Shown: in pieces, positions 25,242-33,948 of the stretch
How positions within the stretch are numbered: the first letter of the stretch is position 1
Layout of the letters: every line of letters starts with the position of its first letter
From: JAKZRT01 sp965247915
Lineage (GTDB): Bacteria > Pseudomonadota > Alphaproteobacteria > Rhodobacterales > Rhodobacteraceae
Assembly: GCA_965247915.1 (NCBI GenBank)
Contig: OZ252048.1
Coordinates: 3,038,001 to 3,102,000, forward strand
Length of the DNA stretch: 64,000 bases
Direction: 5' to 3'
The notes under the pieces: model-generated
Databases searched by the model: none
Told to the model about the DNA's origin: nothing
Seen by the model: the letters and a program-made list of their open reading frames with translations, nothing else
Translations under genes and position numbers: made by a program

Positions 25242-26291
25242 GTGACTATTCCGACCACGACAATTGGCGCCTATCCAAAACCCGCCGATGCCCCGGTTCC
25301 AATATGGAGCAAAATGGGCGAGCAAAGGCGCGCGGCGCCGACCATGGTCTACGATGCCATGGTGGGGGATCAGTCGACTGAGACGAAACGGACGCTAGAC
25401 CGCATGACCCGGGATGCGGTTCGCGAGCAGGTGGAGTGCGGTATCACCATTCCAACCGATGGTGAAATCCGTCGCGAACATTACGTCTATTATCACTGCA
25501 GGCATGTGCGCGGGATCGACTTCGCGCACCTTAGTGACCAGGCCATGCGCGACGGAAGCTGGGTGGCCCGTGTCCCAACGGTCACATCAAAACTGCAACC
25601 GGGACCCGCTTTTCTGCCTGACGACTGGCGGGTTGCCCGCTCGGCGACCGATCGGGAAGTGAAGATAACGGTGCCGGGTCCGCTGACCATCAGCGACACA
25701 ATTGCCAACGAATATTATGCCAGCCGGCCGGAACTGGCCCGCGCGCTTGCCGGGGTCCTCAATATTGAGATAAAGCGCCTGGCCGAAGCCGGCTGCACGT
25801 GGATCCAGGTCGACGAACCGTTGTTCGCACGCCAGGTCGATGCGGCGCTGGCGTTCGGTGTCGAGTGTGTTGAGCGCTGCTTTGCCGGTGTCGGACCGCA
25901 GGTTAACCGGGCTGTCCACATATGCTGTGGATATCCTGCCGGCCTCGACGATCCTCACCCCGCCAAAGCCGACCCCGCGAGCTATTTCGCATTATCCGGC
26001 GCTCTCGACGCGGCCGATGTGGACGCCGTTTCTATCGAAGATGCGCATCGGCCCAATGATCTCAAGCTGCTGGAGTTGTTCGGCCACACCACGATTATCC
26101 TGGGATTGATCGACATCGCCAAAAGCCAGGTGGAGTCGGTTGACACCCTGCGCGCCCGCATGGGTGCCGCCCTTGAACACATTGACGCCGACCGGCTGAT
26201 TGCGGCGCCCGATTGCGGCCTGGCACTGCTGCCGCGGCACCTGGCCACGGCCAAGCTGCGAAATCTGGCGACCGCCGCGCAGAGCATGTAA
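25242..26291 (+). CDS. Stand-alone MetE catalytic-domain methyltransferase
   Basis: A 349-aa protein equal to the C-terminal catalytic barrel of cobalamin-independent methionine synthase, without the N-terminal half found in full MetE (~750 aa). Zinc and substrate motifs are present: WIQVDEPLFA, VNRAVHICCGYP (the His-x-Cys ligands), AVSIEDAHRP (Glu) and LIAAPDCGLALLPRH (third Cys ligand). Core-MetE proteins transfer methyl groups to a thiol from donors other than the usual folate. The GTG start at 25242 follows AAGGA. It lies 215 bp after the ROK fusion on the same strand. Its donor and acceptor are unknown. Methyl transfer from the imported compound is an inference from neighbours. Confidence 0.82.
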   Translation: MTIPTTTIGAYPKPADAPVPIWSKMGEQRRAAPTMVYDAMVGDQSTETKRTLDRMTRDAVREQVECGITIPTDGEIRREHYVYYHCRHVRGIDFAHLSDQAMRDGSWVARVPTVTSKLQPGPAFLPDDWRVARSATDREVKITVPGPLTISDTIANEYYASRPELARALAGVLNIEIKRLAEAGCTWIQVDEPLFARQVDAALAFGVECVERCFAGVGPQVNRAVHICCGYPAGLDDPHPAKADPASYFALSGALDAADVDAVSIEDAHRPNDLKLLELFGHTTIILGLIDIAKSQVESVDTLRARMGAALEHIDADRLIAAPDCGLALLPRHLATAKLRNLATAAQSM

Positions 26292-26809
26292 AATGGGAAA
26301 ACACGAAAAACTTGCCGGTATATCGCGGCGGCAAATCAATGCTCGTGATTGCATAACGCTCAATTAGCTCTGCATTAACCCAGGTGTCTGCTTTCAGGCT
26401 CACAGCGGTATCGTTTCAAATCTTCAGCGAAGGACCCCCCTACCCGGCGATCGCCGACTGCTGCGCCAGACCCAGAAACCAACTGGGGAACAGGCCGATG
26501 CCGATGGTTCCGGCGGCGGCGATGGCTGTACGCGGTGGAGAGCGGGCACGCGGACCCTGCGGAGGCAACCAGAGCGCTCCTTTCTTCTGGGGTTAAGGTT
26601 TACGAAACGCCGGATAATTCAAAGGAAAAGGATGTGTCCGAACGCCGTGCTGGTTCGCTTTGCGCCAATTACTGCTGCTCGGCGTTCGGTGTTAAACGAC
26701 CGAGAAGCGGGACTTTGCGGTCGTTGGTTGAATGACCGCAATCAAACTTGAAGCGGTCATTCTAAGGGCAATTTGAGGATGTGTATCCGTTGCCGATCTT
26801 TCTGCTCGC
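26292..26809. other. Gene-poor stretch with a membrane-protein remnant
   Basis: About 520 bp without an intact gene. On the minus strand, 26440-26535 reads as a hydrophobic C-terminal fragment (IGIGLFPSWFLGLAQQSAIA) like the end of a polytopic membrane protein, possibly of the NuoN/antiporter type. Further on, AATGACCGC and GCGGTCATT (26730-26762) form a 9-bp stem. It appears to be the eroded margin of the IS-rich region. Confidence 0.35.
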
Positions 26810-27307
26810 TCAAGCGGACTGCGCCAACAGGACTGCGCCAATGACATAGCAGGTCGAGGTTCCAAGCGCTGTGATCCACCGCAGATGGTTCCACAACACC
26901 CAGCCCTTGACGTAGGCGGGCCAGTAGGCTTGAGCGGCAACGCCGCCCACAGACAAGGCTTCCAGCGCGCGGTTCATCGGGATATTGCCTACCATCGAGA
27001 CCATGAACACGCCGAAGAAGTAAAGCAAACCGCCAATGATCAGGTAAGTCGCCAGTGGGCCACCAACGAAAATCCAAGCGTAGACCGCGAGGGTGGATGA
27101 CACCGGGATCATCGCGATCTAGAGCACCATAAAGATCGAGTGGTAAACTTTGCGGTTGATGATCTGCATCGCCTCTGTTCCAGTGGCGGGTTGCGATGCG
27201 AATAAAGATTTCATTACAAAGTCCGAGAAAGTGAGGAACACACCAGCCACAAGACCGGTAGCCATGGCAAGGGCGATAAGCGCCCAAACAGAATATGGGA
27301 TAGTCAT
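26810..27307 (-). pseudogene. DUF1772-like membrane protein gene with in-frame amber codon
   Basis: Reading from ATG 27307 (behind AAGGAG) gives 62 residues, then a TAG at 27121-27119, then the same frame continues for about 100 more to a TGA. The joined ~165-aa product has four hydrophobic segments (VWALIALAMATGLVAGVFL, IPVSSTLAVYAWIFVG, YLIIGGLLYFFGVFMVSM, ITALGTSTCYVIGAVLL) and looks like a DUF1772/anthrone-oxygenase-like protein. The mutation is a simple nonsense change, probably from TTG or TGG. The second part has ATG 27112 and could be made separately, but the fold would lack its first helix. Confidence 0.65.
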
Positions 27308-27477
27308 GGGATTACTCCTTCGCCGTATGTCAGTTGGAGATGCCAACAGCCCGGTGCGCATAGCGCAAGTCGGACAGTTGCCGGGACAGAAAGTTGGCGA
27401 TATCGGCCCGTGAGATCTTCAGTTTCAGGCTGCGATCCGTGGGGGTGAAATTTTCCTTGAATGCTCCTGTCGCGGGG

Positions 27478-27745
27478 CCATCGCCATAGGCCGCAAGAAC
27501 TGGCTCTTTGCCGGGTCCGAGCGTGGCGGCCGATCAGCCGCCATTGCCTACACGCTGATTGAGACAGCCAAGCTGAACGGCGTTGACCCTCAGGGCTGGC
27601 TCACAGATGTTCTGAGCCGCATCGCCGATCACAAGATCACCCGCATCGATGAACTTTTGCCTTGGTGTTACGCTGCCCCGGCAGCGTAACAGCGACCAGC
27701 TTATCCTCGCCAGAGCACCTTCACCGGACGGTCACGAAGATCAAA
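27478..27745 (+). mobile_element. IS66 3'-end remnant (tnpC tail)
   Basis: This stretch matches 43264-43526 nearly base for base: the last ~70 codons of the IS66 TnpC plus about 50 bp of the element's right end. Homology begins at GCCATCGCCATAGGCCGCAA and ends at GGTCACGAA in both. Nothing of the rest of the element is present on the left. It is therefore a solo end left by deletion, abutting an unrelated gene fragment. Confidence 0.85.
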
Positions 27746-28274
27746 CACAAAATGGCGGTCTTTTTCCGTTTTGTTGGGCAGTGTGGTGCTGTTCGGCGTT
27801 CTGAGTGTCACGGTCTGGGTTTTGCGCCTTTGGCCGTCACGCGCAGCAACCACGATCCGCAGAGTCGCCCCAACAATTGTCCAACCGCCTACCTTCAAAG
27901 GAGACAGGCCGCCAAACCGCAGGTCAAGGAATTTGTAAATGGTTTCGTCCTCGCCGCGCTTTTCAAACCGGCAAGACCCGCCACCGGTCGAATAGAAGTC
28001 AAGCGACGAGACTTCGACCCGTTCAATGCCATCTGCCGGGTCGGTCTCAAACTTAGGGGACTTGCGGAGGTTTTCCAAAAGAACGTCCCTGCGCGGTGTC
28101 TCGACAGGTGCTTCCGCGTGCGGCGCGAAATGTTTGGCGAAGGATTTGGCGAAGGATTTGGCGTATTCGTCCCGCACTTTCTTGCCACCCCGCGCACAAA
28201 TTTCGACAATGCGTTCACTTGCATTGCAAGCAATTCCGACCTCCAGCACCTTTTGCACAATTTGCCGTTCAAGG
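27746..28274 (-). pseudogene. Internal fragment of an unrecognised gene, cut by two insertion sequences
   Basis: An open minus-strand frame of about 175 codons whose ends coincide with IS boundaries: the IS3-family element at 28275 removes the start and the IS66 remnant at 27745 removes the end. The apparent longer frame borrows residues from both elements. The native part contains a short repeat (KSFAKSFAKHFAPHA) and a strand-rich C-terminal half (VGGWTIVGATLRIVVAARDG, TVTLRTPNSTTLPNKTEKDR). I do not recognise a family. Confidence 0.5.
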
Positions 28275-28359
28275 TGTCTGACGTCAGCGCCTTTGGGATA
28301 GATATGAGGGTTTAGCATCAGGAGGATTTCTGGTTCATCGCAACCGTCAAGGAGTGAAG

Positions 28360-28734
28360 ATGAACAAGCAATCCGGAACCAGCAAAGCCTCGGCTGACAG
28401 GCTGGTCAAAACCATCCGCCGCAAGACCCGGCAAACGTATTCAGCCGAGGAGAAGATCCGCATTGTTTTGGCGGGTCTTCGGGGCGAGGAAAGCATCTCA
28501 GCACTGTGTCGCCGCGAGGGCATCTCAGAGAGTCTGTATTACAGCTGGTCCAAGGAGTTCCCCGAAGCAGGGAAACGCCGTCTGTCCGGCGATACGGCGC
28601 GTCAGGCGACGTCACCCGAGGTGAAGGAGCTACGTTCTGAGGCCTTGGCATTGAAAGAATGTGTGGCCGACCTGATCCTGGAAAACCGTCTGCTCAAAAA
28701 AAGCATGACAGGGGATGGGGGATACGAGGAATGA
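28360..28734 (+). CDS. IS3-family OrfA (DNA-binding), copy A
   Basis: A 124-aa IS3-type OrfA. A helix-turn-helix (TYSAEEKIRIVLAGLRGEES then ISALCRREGISESLYYSW) is followed by a leucine-rich coiled coil (VKELRSEALALKECVADLIL). ATG 28360 is preferred over GTG 28354 because AAGGAG lies 7 nt upstream. The stop overlaps the start of orfB in an ATGA. Confidence 0.88.
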   Translation: MNKQSGTSKASADRLVKTIRRKTRQTYSAEEKIRIVLAGLRGEESISALCRREGISESLYYSWSKEFPEAGKRRLSGDTARQATSPEVKELRSEALALKECVADLILENRLLKKSMTGDGGYEE

Positions 28735-29711
28735 GGTATCCAGCGTCAGAGAAGTTGGAAATCATCCGCACCGTTGAGGGGTCCCATCTGCCTGCGAAGC
28801 AAACCTTGGATATGCTGGGCATTCCGCGCACCACATTCTACCGATGGTATGACCGCTATGTCGAAGGCGGCTTTGACGCCCTGGCGGATCGCTCACCCTG
28901 CCCAAAGTCGGTCTGGAACCGCATTCCCCAAGATCGGCGAGACGATCTGATTGAATTTGCACTGGAGCACGAGGCGCTGACGACCCGGGAACTGGCGGTA
29001 AAGTATACCGATGAGAAGCAGTATTTTATCTCTGAATCATCGGTTTACCGCTTTCTGAAGGAAGCTGATCTGATCACCGCGCCCGACTATGTTGTGATCA
29101 AAGCTGCCGACGAGTTCACGGACAAAACCACCGCTATCAACCAGATGTGGCAAACCGACTTCACCTACTTCAGGATCATTGGCTGGGGTTGGTATTATCT
29201 CAGCACGATCCTGGACGATTACAGCCGCTACATCATCGCCTGGAAGCTCTGCACAAACATGCGGGCCGAGGACGTGGCGGCGACGATTGAGCTGGCCCTG
29301 GCGGCGTCAGGTTGTGATCAGGCGGTTGTGAGACACAAGCCCCGTCTGCTGAGCGATAACGGCTCTTGCTACATCTCTGGCGACCTGGCCGAATGGCTCG
29401 AGGATCGACAGATGGACCACGTTCGCGGTGCGCCGTTCCATCCGCAAACCCAGGGGAAGATCGAGCGCTGGCATCAGACGATGAAGAACCGGGTTTTGCT
29501 GGAAAACTACTATCTGCCCGGCGATCTTAAACGCCAGATCGGGGCCTTCGTCGATTACTACAACAACCAGCGCTACCACGAGAGCCTGAACAACGTCACA
29601 CCCGCCGACGTCTACTTCGGGCGCGGCAAGGCCATCATCAGAGAAAGGGAAAAGATCAAGAAACTGACAATCCGACAACGCCGCTTGCAACATCAAAAAC
29701 TCGCGGCATAA
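28731..29711 (+). CDS. IS3-family OrfB transposase, copy A
   Basis: A 326-aa DDE integrase-type transposase. It starts with its own HTH (TLDMLGIPRTTFYRWYDRYV). The rve core shows MWQTDFTYFRI (Asp), LLSDNGSCYIS (Asp) and HPQTQGKIERWH (Glu). The ATG at 28731 overlaps the OrfA stop, so it can be translated by coupling. It is identical by eye to the copy B protein. Confidence 0.92.
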   Translation: MRYPASEKLEIIRTVEGSHLPAKQTLDMLGIPRTTFYRWYDRYVEGGFDALADRSPCPKSVWNRIPQDRRDDLIEFALEHEALTTRELAVKYTDEKQYFISESSVYRFLKEADLITAPDYVVIKAADEFTDKTTAINQMWQTDFTYFRIIGWGWYYLSTILDDYSRYIIAWKLCTNMRAEDVAATIELALAASGCDQAVVRHKPRLLSDNGSCYISGDLAEWLEDRQMDHVRGAPFHPQTQGKIERWHQTMKNRVLLENYYLPGDLKRQIGAFVDYYNNQRYHESLNNVTPADVYFGRGKAIIREREKIKKLTIRQRRLQHQKLAA

Positions 29712-29784
29712 TCAATCACACAAACGAACCAGAGCCTCCAAAACTCAAACCGCTCTGATGTCCCATTTTATATGACGACGGACA

Positions 29785-30367
29785 AGCGGTCATACCATCG
29801 GTAGAATGTGGTGCGCGGAATGCCCAGCATATCCAAGGTTTGCTTCGCAGGCAGATGGGACCCCTCAACGGTGCGGATGATTTCCAACTTCTCTGACGCT
29901 GGATACCTCATTCCTCGTATCCCCCATCCCCTGTCATGCTTTTTTTGAGCAGACGGTTTTCCAGGATCAAGTCGGCCACACATTCTTTCAATGCCAAGGC
30001 CTCAGAACGTAGCTCCTTCACCTCGGGTGACGTCGCCTGACGCGCCGTATCGCCGGACAGACGGCGTTTCCCTGCTTCGGGGAACTCCTTGGACCAGCTG
30101 TAATACAGACTCTCTGAGATGCCCTCGCGGCGACACAGTGCTGAGATGCTTTCCTCGCCCCGAAGACCCGCCAAAACAATGCGGATCTTCTCCTCGGCTG
30201 AATACGTTTGCCGGGTCTTGCGGCGGATGGTTTTGACCAGCCTGTCAGCCGAGGCTTTGCTGGTTCCGGATTGCTTGTTCATCTTCACTCCTTGACGGTT
30301 GCGATGAACCAGAAATCCTCCTGATGCTAAACCCTCATATCTGTCCCCAAGGCGCTGGCGTCAGACA
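29785..30367 (-). mobile_element. IS3-family element, partial copy C (left part)
   Basis: The left ~580 bp of the same element as A and B, on the minus strand: complete left end, whole orfA and the first ~35 codons of orfB. It stops exactly where copy A's right end begins, so A lies inside or against it head-to-head. Small differences near the left end (GCCAGCGCCTTGGGGACAG versus the A/B version) show it is a slightly diverged copy. At 30368 the BCCT gene fragment begins. Confidence 0.88.
29908..30282 (-). CDS. IS3-family OrfA, copy C
   Basis: A complete OrfA identical by eye to copy A's protein (HTH plus leucine-rich helix), with the same AAGGAG-preceded ATG. Its partner orfB is truncated after about 35 codons by the junction with copy A (29784/29785), so this copy cannot make its own transposase but could be moved by the others. 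Confidence 0.85.
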   Translation of the reverse strand: MNKQSGTSKASADRLVKTIRRKTRQTYSAEEKIRIVLAGLRGEESISALCRREGISESLYYSWSKEFPEAGKRRLSGDTARQATSPEVKELRSEALALKECVADLILENRLLKKSMTGDGGYEE

Positions 30368-31044
30368 CTGGCTGGACCGACAATGACACTGCTGGGTAAA
30401 TTCGGCCTTGTGATGAAAAACTATATGGTCAACTTCGTTGCCCTATCCAACCCATTTGGACGCGAAGACACTGGTTTTATGCACGGCTGGACAACGTTCT
30501 ACTGGGCGTGGTGGATCGCGTGGTCGCCTTTTGTCGGAATGTTCATCGCCCGAATCAGCAAAGGCCGTACGGTGCGCGAATTCATCTTGTGCGTATTGGT
30601 GGCCCCGACCATTGTCTGTGCGCTTTGGATGACTGTTTTCGGCGGCTTCGCACTGGAACAACTTTCGGGCGGGTATGAAGGTGTCAAAGATGTCGTCGCT
30701 GCATACAAGCCTGAGCTTGCCTTGTTCCGGATGCTTGATCAGCTACCGCTCTACAACATCGTGGCGCCCATTTCTCTGATTTGATCGTGATCTTCTTTGT
30801 CACGTCCTCGGATTCAGGATCGCTGGTGATCGACACGATCACAGCTGGCGGCAAGATGAACGCCCCAGTTGCCCAGCGTGTGTTCTGGTGTACCTTTGAA
30901 GGGCTCGTCGCCATCGCGTTGCTGCTGGGCGGTGGTCTCAATGCGCTTCAGGGAGCTGCAGTATCAATGGGCATCCCGTTCACGGTGATCGTCCTTGCCA
31001 TGTGCTGGTGCCTCTATCTTGGCCTTATGACAGAAGAACGTTAA
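30368..31044 (+). pseudogene. BCCT-family betaine/choline transporter, 3' part, frameshifted
   Basis: The first codons after the IS end read LAGPTMTLLGKFGL, followed by GWTTFYWAWWIAWSPFVG, the unmistakable BCCT signature, and then FIARISKGRTVREFI. A stop at 30782 interrupts the frame. One frame over it resumes as LIVIFFVTSSDSGSLVIDT, the last conserved BCCT block, and runs to 31044. A single missing T in a TTT run (about 30778) explains the shift. The N-terminal ~300 residues are gone, removed by the IS3-family copies. BCCT carriers import glycine betaine, choline or carnitine, which fits the nearby mttB operon. Confidence 0.88.
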
Positions 31045-31097
31045 GGGCCTCGGCCCGCCCTTGCTGGCGGGCCGATTACACCAAGGAAAAGCACACC

Positions 31098-31337
31098 ATG
31101 GATCTGAAACTGACTGGCCGAAAGGTTCGGTCACCGGCGTTTCCGGTAATATTGGGGCGGCCATTTCGCTCAGTTTGGCGGGCTGGGGCAATAGAATTGT
31201 TTGATGGCGAAATACCCAATGGGCAGCTTGGCACGAAAAGATGAGATTGCTCGGCAGTTTTGATTCTCGTCTCTGACGACTCGTCTTTTGCAACCGGGAC
31301 AGAGCCTGTTGTGGACGGCGGATTTCTCGCCGCCTGA
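31098..31337 (+). pseudogene. Short-chain dehydrogenase remnant (N- and C-terminal pieces)
   Basis: The start reads MDLKLTGRK, and one frame over VTGVSGNIGAAISLSLAG, the Rossmann glycine motif of an SDR. After about 100 bp of unrelated frame the end reads LVSDDSSFATGTEPVVDGGF, the classic SDR C-terminus, closing at a TGA (31335). The middle (catalytic Ser-Tyr-Lys) is deleted, and there is a frameshift near 31115. The gene is dead; it stood between the BCCT transporter and the IclR regulator. Confidence 0.75.
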
Positions 31338-31434
31338 GATTACTTGCGGTCGGCCAGCGCCTGCGGGCAGTGCTGCCACAGTTCAGGATAATTGGCAGGC
31401 CCCTACTTGCCGCAGTCATACGTGCTGAATACTA

Positions 31435-32229
31435 TTGAAGCTCAACAAATGGAAGGTCGCCCCATTGGCAAAAGCATTACAGAGTTCCATTGTCACGAAA
31501 TGCTCTATGGTGCTCGATCATCTTGCACATTCGCACGGAGCGTTGACCTTTTCGGAAATTGTAGCCGCGACGGGTTTTACAAAGAGCTCGGCGCATCGGA
31601 TCATTGCTATTCTGCTTGGCGAAGACCTGGTTGGTTTTGATCCCATTTCAAAACAGTACGAACTTGGTGTAAAACCAATCCGATGGGCTCGGGCCGCGTG
31701 GCAAAAGACTGACCTTCAGCAGATCACAGATGCGCAATTGGTCAAATTGCGCGATGAAACAGAACTGAATGTCGCTGTCGCCATCCGTTCGTATCACTCG
31801 ATATTGTTCATCAGAACTTTTGACGTACAAAGCGTAAGATACGCGGCAAAAATTGGTGAGCAGGCGCCACTACATTGCACGGCCGCGGGGAAAGTTCTTC
31901 TCGCTTACGTGGACCAACAGAGCCGCCGGGGATTGCCTGACGGCTACGAGATGGAAAAATTCACCGAGTTTACATTGACATCCAAGAAGGCACTGGCGGC
32001 CGATTTGAAAAAAGTACGTGACCGTGGCATTGCGATTTGCGATCGGGAGGAGTTTTTGCAGATTTGCGGAATTGCCGCGCCGATACGTGACTATCAGGGC
32101 AACGTCATAGCGACCCTAGGATTGTGGGGACCCAGTAAGCTTGCCAAAATCGAAACGATATTGCGCCATGAAAGGGCACTTTGCGATGCTGCTGCCAGCA
32201 TTTCAGACAAGTTTGGTTCGATGGCATAA
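31435..32229 (+). CDS. IclR-family transcriptional regulator
   Basis: A protein of about 264 aa with IclR architecture. The winged helix comes first (ALTFSEIVAATGFTKSSAHRIIAILL), then the effector domain with LRDETELNVAVAIRSYHSILF, the conserved turn APLHCTAAGKVLLAY and IAAPIRDYQGNVIATLGLWG. The start is unclear: TTG 31435 or a later TTG at about 31468 lack strong ribosome sites. The frame is intact although both neighbours are broken. By position it probably regulated the lost BCCT/SDR genes or the mttB operon. Confidence 0.85.
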   Translation: MKLNKWKVAPLAKALQSSIVTKCSMVLDHLAHSHGALTFSEIVAATGFTKSSAHRIIAILLGEDLVGFDPISKQYELGVKPIRWARAAWQKTDLQQITDAQLVKLRDETELNVAVAIRSYHSILFIRTFDVQSVRYAAKIGEQAPLHCTAAGKVLLAYVDQQSRRGLPDGYEMEKFTEFTLTSKKALAADLKKVRDRGIAICDREEFLQICGIAAPIRDYQGNVIATLGLWGPSKLAKIETILRHERALCDAAASISDKFGSMA

Positions 32230-32712
32230 GCCGCTCTTTTCGCTGCGTACCTCTGGACGAACCTGCTAGGGTAAGCCACGTATTTTGCACTCTGGTTCGT
32301 TTAAACTCCGCGTCGTAAGCCGTGGGGGCTTATGTCAAATTCCGGGCGAAAGCACTTTGAAAAATGTGAGGGGGACGAGAACCCACATTCCATTGCAGCC
32401 GAGATAATCGTATTATGGGTTTGCGTGAGAAGGTTGTTGGCCCGTAACAATCGAAGCCTCATATAATACTTCTTTGGTGGCATCGCTAAATAGCGCCCAA
32501 ACAGTCTTTCCAATTGGCGCGTAGACATAAACAATTGTTCGGCAACTTCAGAAAGTGGGTAAGGATTGTCCAGTGTTCTCTCCATAATTCCAACTGCCTT
32601 GGCCAGTTTCGGGTGTAAAATCGCTGTGCTGCCGGGACAGCCGGTAATCCCCCCGCAAATTAGTGGTGTTCACGCGTAGAATTTTCTCGGCATAATATCT
32701 GAGGAGATTTTG

Positions 32713-33057
32713 ATGAAGACCAAACGATATAGCGATGCGCAAATCATGGGGATATTGAAACAGGCCGAGAGCGGTGTGCCAGTATCAGAACTGTGCCGTG
32801 AACATGGCATGAGCAATGCCAGCTTTTATAAATGGCGGGCAAAGTTTGGCGGGATGGACGTTTCGATGAAGTCGCTGACTGAGGAGAACCGCCGCCTGAA
32901 GCGCATGTATGCCGAGATGAGCATGCAAAACGATTTACTGAAGGAAGTTCTTGGAAAAAGTGAAGCGGCCATCCCTGCGGAAGGAGATGGCCGTGAAAGC
33001 GGTCGCCAGCCGTGGTGTCGGTATTGCGCTGGCCTGCCGGGCGTTTCAAATCAGTGA
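32713..33057 (+). CDS. IS3-family OrfA of the element in glxA
   Basis: An OrfA-type protein with HTH (RYSDAQIMGILKQAESGVPV, SELCREHGMSNASFYKW) and the conserved coiled coil ending MSMQNDLLKEVLGK. Its last ~30 residues are out of register with the family, which normally stops soon after VLGKK. An A5 run at about 32955 where six would be expected could explain the read-on. Confidence 0.75.
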   Translation: MKTKRYSDAQIMGILKQAESGVPVSELCREHGMSNASFYKWRAKFGGMDVSMKSLTEENRRLKRMYAEMSMQNDLLKEVLGKSEAAIPAEGDGRESGRQPWCRYCAGLPGVSNQ

Positions 33058-33787
33058 GAGTTGTTATCGTTACGAGCGCAAGCTGAGCGATGAAAATGCT
33101 GAGATTGCAGATTGGCTAGAGAAGCTAACAGACAACCGCCGAACCTAGGGGTTTGGCCTGTGCTTTTTGTATCTGCGCAACGTCAAAGCTTTTGGCTGGA
33201 ATCATAAGCGCGTCTACCGGATTTACTGCGAACTGGAACTAAACCTGCAGATAAAGCCAAAAAAACGCCTAAAACGGGATAAGCCGGATGCGCTGGCGGT
33301 GCCGGATACGGCCAATCATACTTGGTCGATGGACTTTATGGCCGACCAACTGGCAGACGGTCGCCCGATCCGCACCCTGAACTTGCTGGATGACTTTAAT
33401 CGCGAGGGGTTGGGCATCGAGGTGGACTTCTCGTTGCCCGCTGAACGGGTGGTTCGTAGCCTGAACCGAATTATCGAGTGGCGGGGTGCCCCACAGATTA
33501 TTCGGGTGGACAATGGCCCCGAATACATAAGCGGAACGTTACAGAACTGGGCTGAAAACATGGGCATCCACATTCAGTATATCCAGCCTGGCAAGCCCCA
33601 GCAAAACGCCTATATCGAACGATACAACCGTACAGTTCGGCACGAATGGCTTGATCAGAATATCTTTGAAACAATTGAGGAGGCACAGGAACAAGCCACA
33701 GAATGGCTATGGACTTACAATAACGACCGGCCCAACATGGCCATCGGTGGGATCACACCCGCTATGAAACTGAAACTAGCCGCGTAA
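32951..33787 (+). pseudogene. IS3-family OrfB transposase with in-frame amber codon
   Basis: The OrfB reads VKRPSLRKEMAVKAVASRGV from about 32960, then meets TAG at 33146-33148 in the motif LTDNRRT-*-GFGLCFLYLRN, where relatives have Trp. The frame then continues to 33787 with a full DDE core: WSMDFMADQL (Asp), IRVDNGPEYI (Asp) and KPQQNAYIERYNRT (Glu). A TGG to TAG change is the simplest cause. Without suppression no functional transposase is made. Confidence 0.85.
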
Positions 33788-33904
33788 TTCTACAAGCGGA
33801 CTCCACTAAAAATGGGGGGATTACCGCCGACCCGAATTGACCGCTGTGCGATCTGCACCGAGGTGTAGTTCATGCTATCGGAGACGGCCCGTGAGAATTC
33901 GATG

Positions 33905-33948
33905 CCTTAACATCTTCCCCCAGCTAAAGCAGGGGGAAGATGTTAAGG
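33905..33948. repeat. 44-nt hairpin element, copy 1 (in the glxA-type gene)
   Basis: CCTTAACATCTTCCCCC pairs with its complement across AGCTAAAGCA. The inner 40 nt match copy 2 at 37108-37151 except for one base, while the outermost two base pairs differ but still pair (CC/GG here, TA/TA there). It marks the junction of a ~330-bp deletion in the glxA-type gene and supplies its premature stop (TTTAG). Confidence 0.85.

Larger units (their letters stand above)
28275..29784 (+). mobile_element. IS3-family element, full copy A
   Basis: A 1,510-bp element with imperfect terminal inverted repeats (TGTCTGACGTCA at the left, TGTCCGTCGTCA at the right). Its limits are set by comparison with the equally long copy B at 39917-41426 in the opposite orientation. 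It carries two overlapping genes. No target duplication is visible: the left flank is the unknown gene fragment and the right flank is the interior of another copy of the same element, which points to a deletion or recombination after insertion. Confidence 0.9.
32643..33825 (+). mobile_element. IS3-family element inserted in the glxA-type gene
   Basis: A 1,183-bp element with inverted ends (GGTAATCCCCCC... at both termini) flanked by a 3-bp direct repeat GCC (32640-32642 and 33826-33828). It carries orfA and orfB, but orfB contains an amber codon and the slip region has one A fewer than expected, so it is probably inactive on its own. It is unrelated to copies A/B/C. Confidence 0.88.

Noticed and set aside
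27701..28318. Intact 205-aa protein starting at MLNPHIYPKGADVRH
   Set aside because: The first ~15 residues come from the IS3-family left end and the last ~10 from the IS66 end; the same N-terminus appears at the end of copy B.
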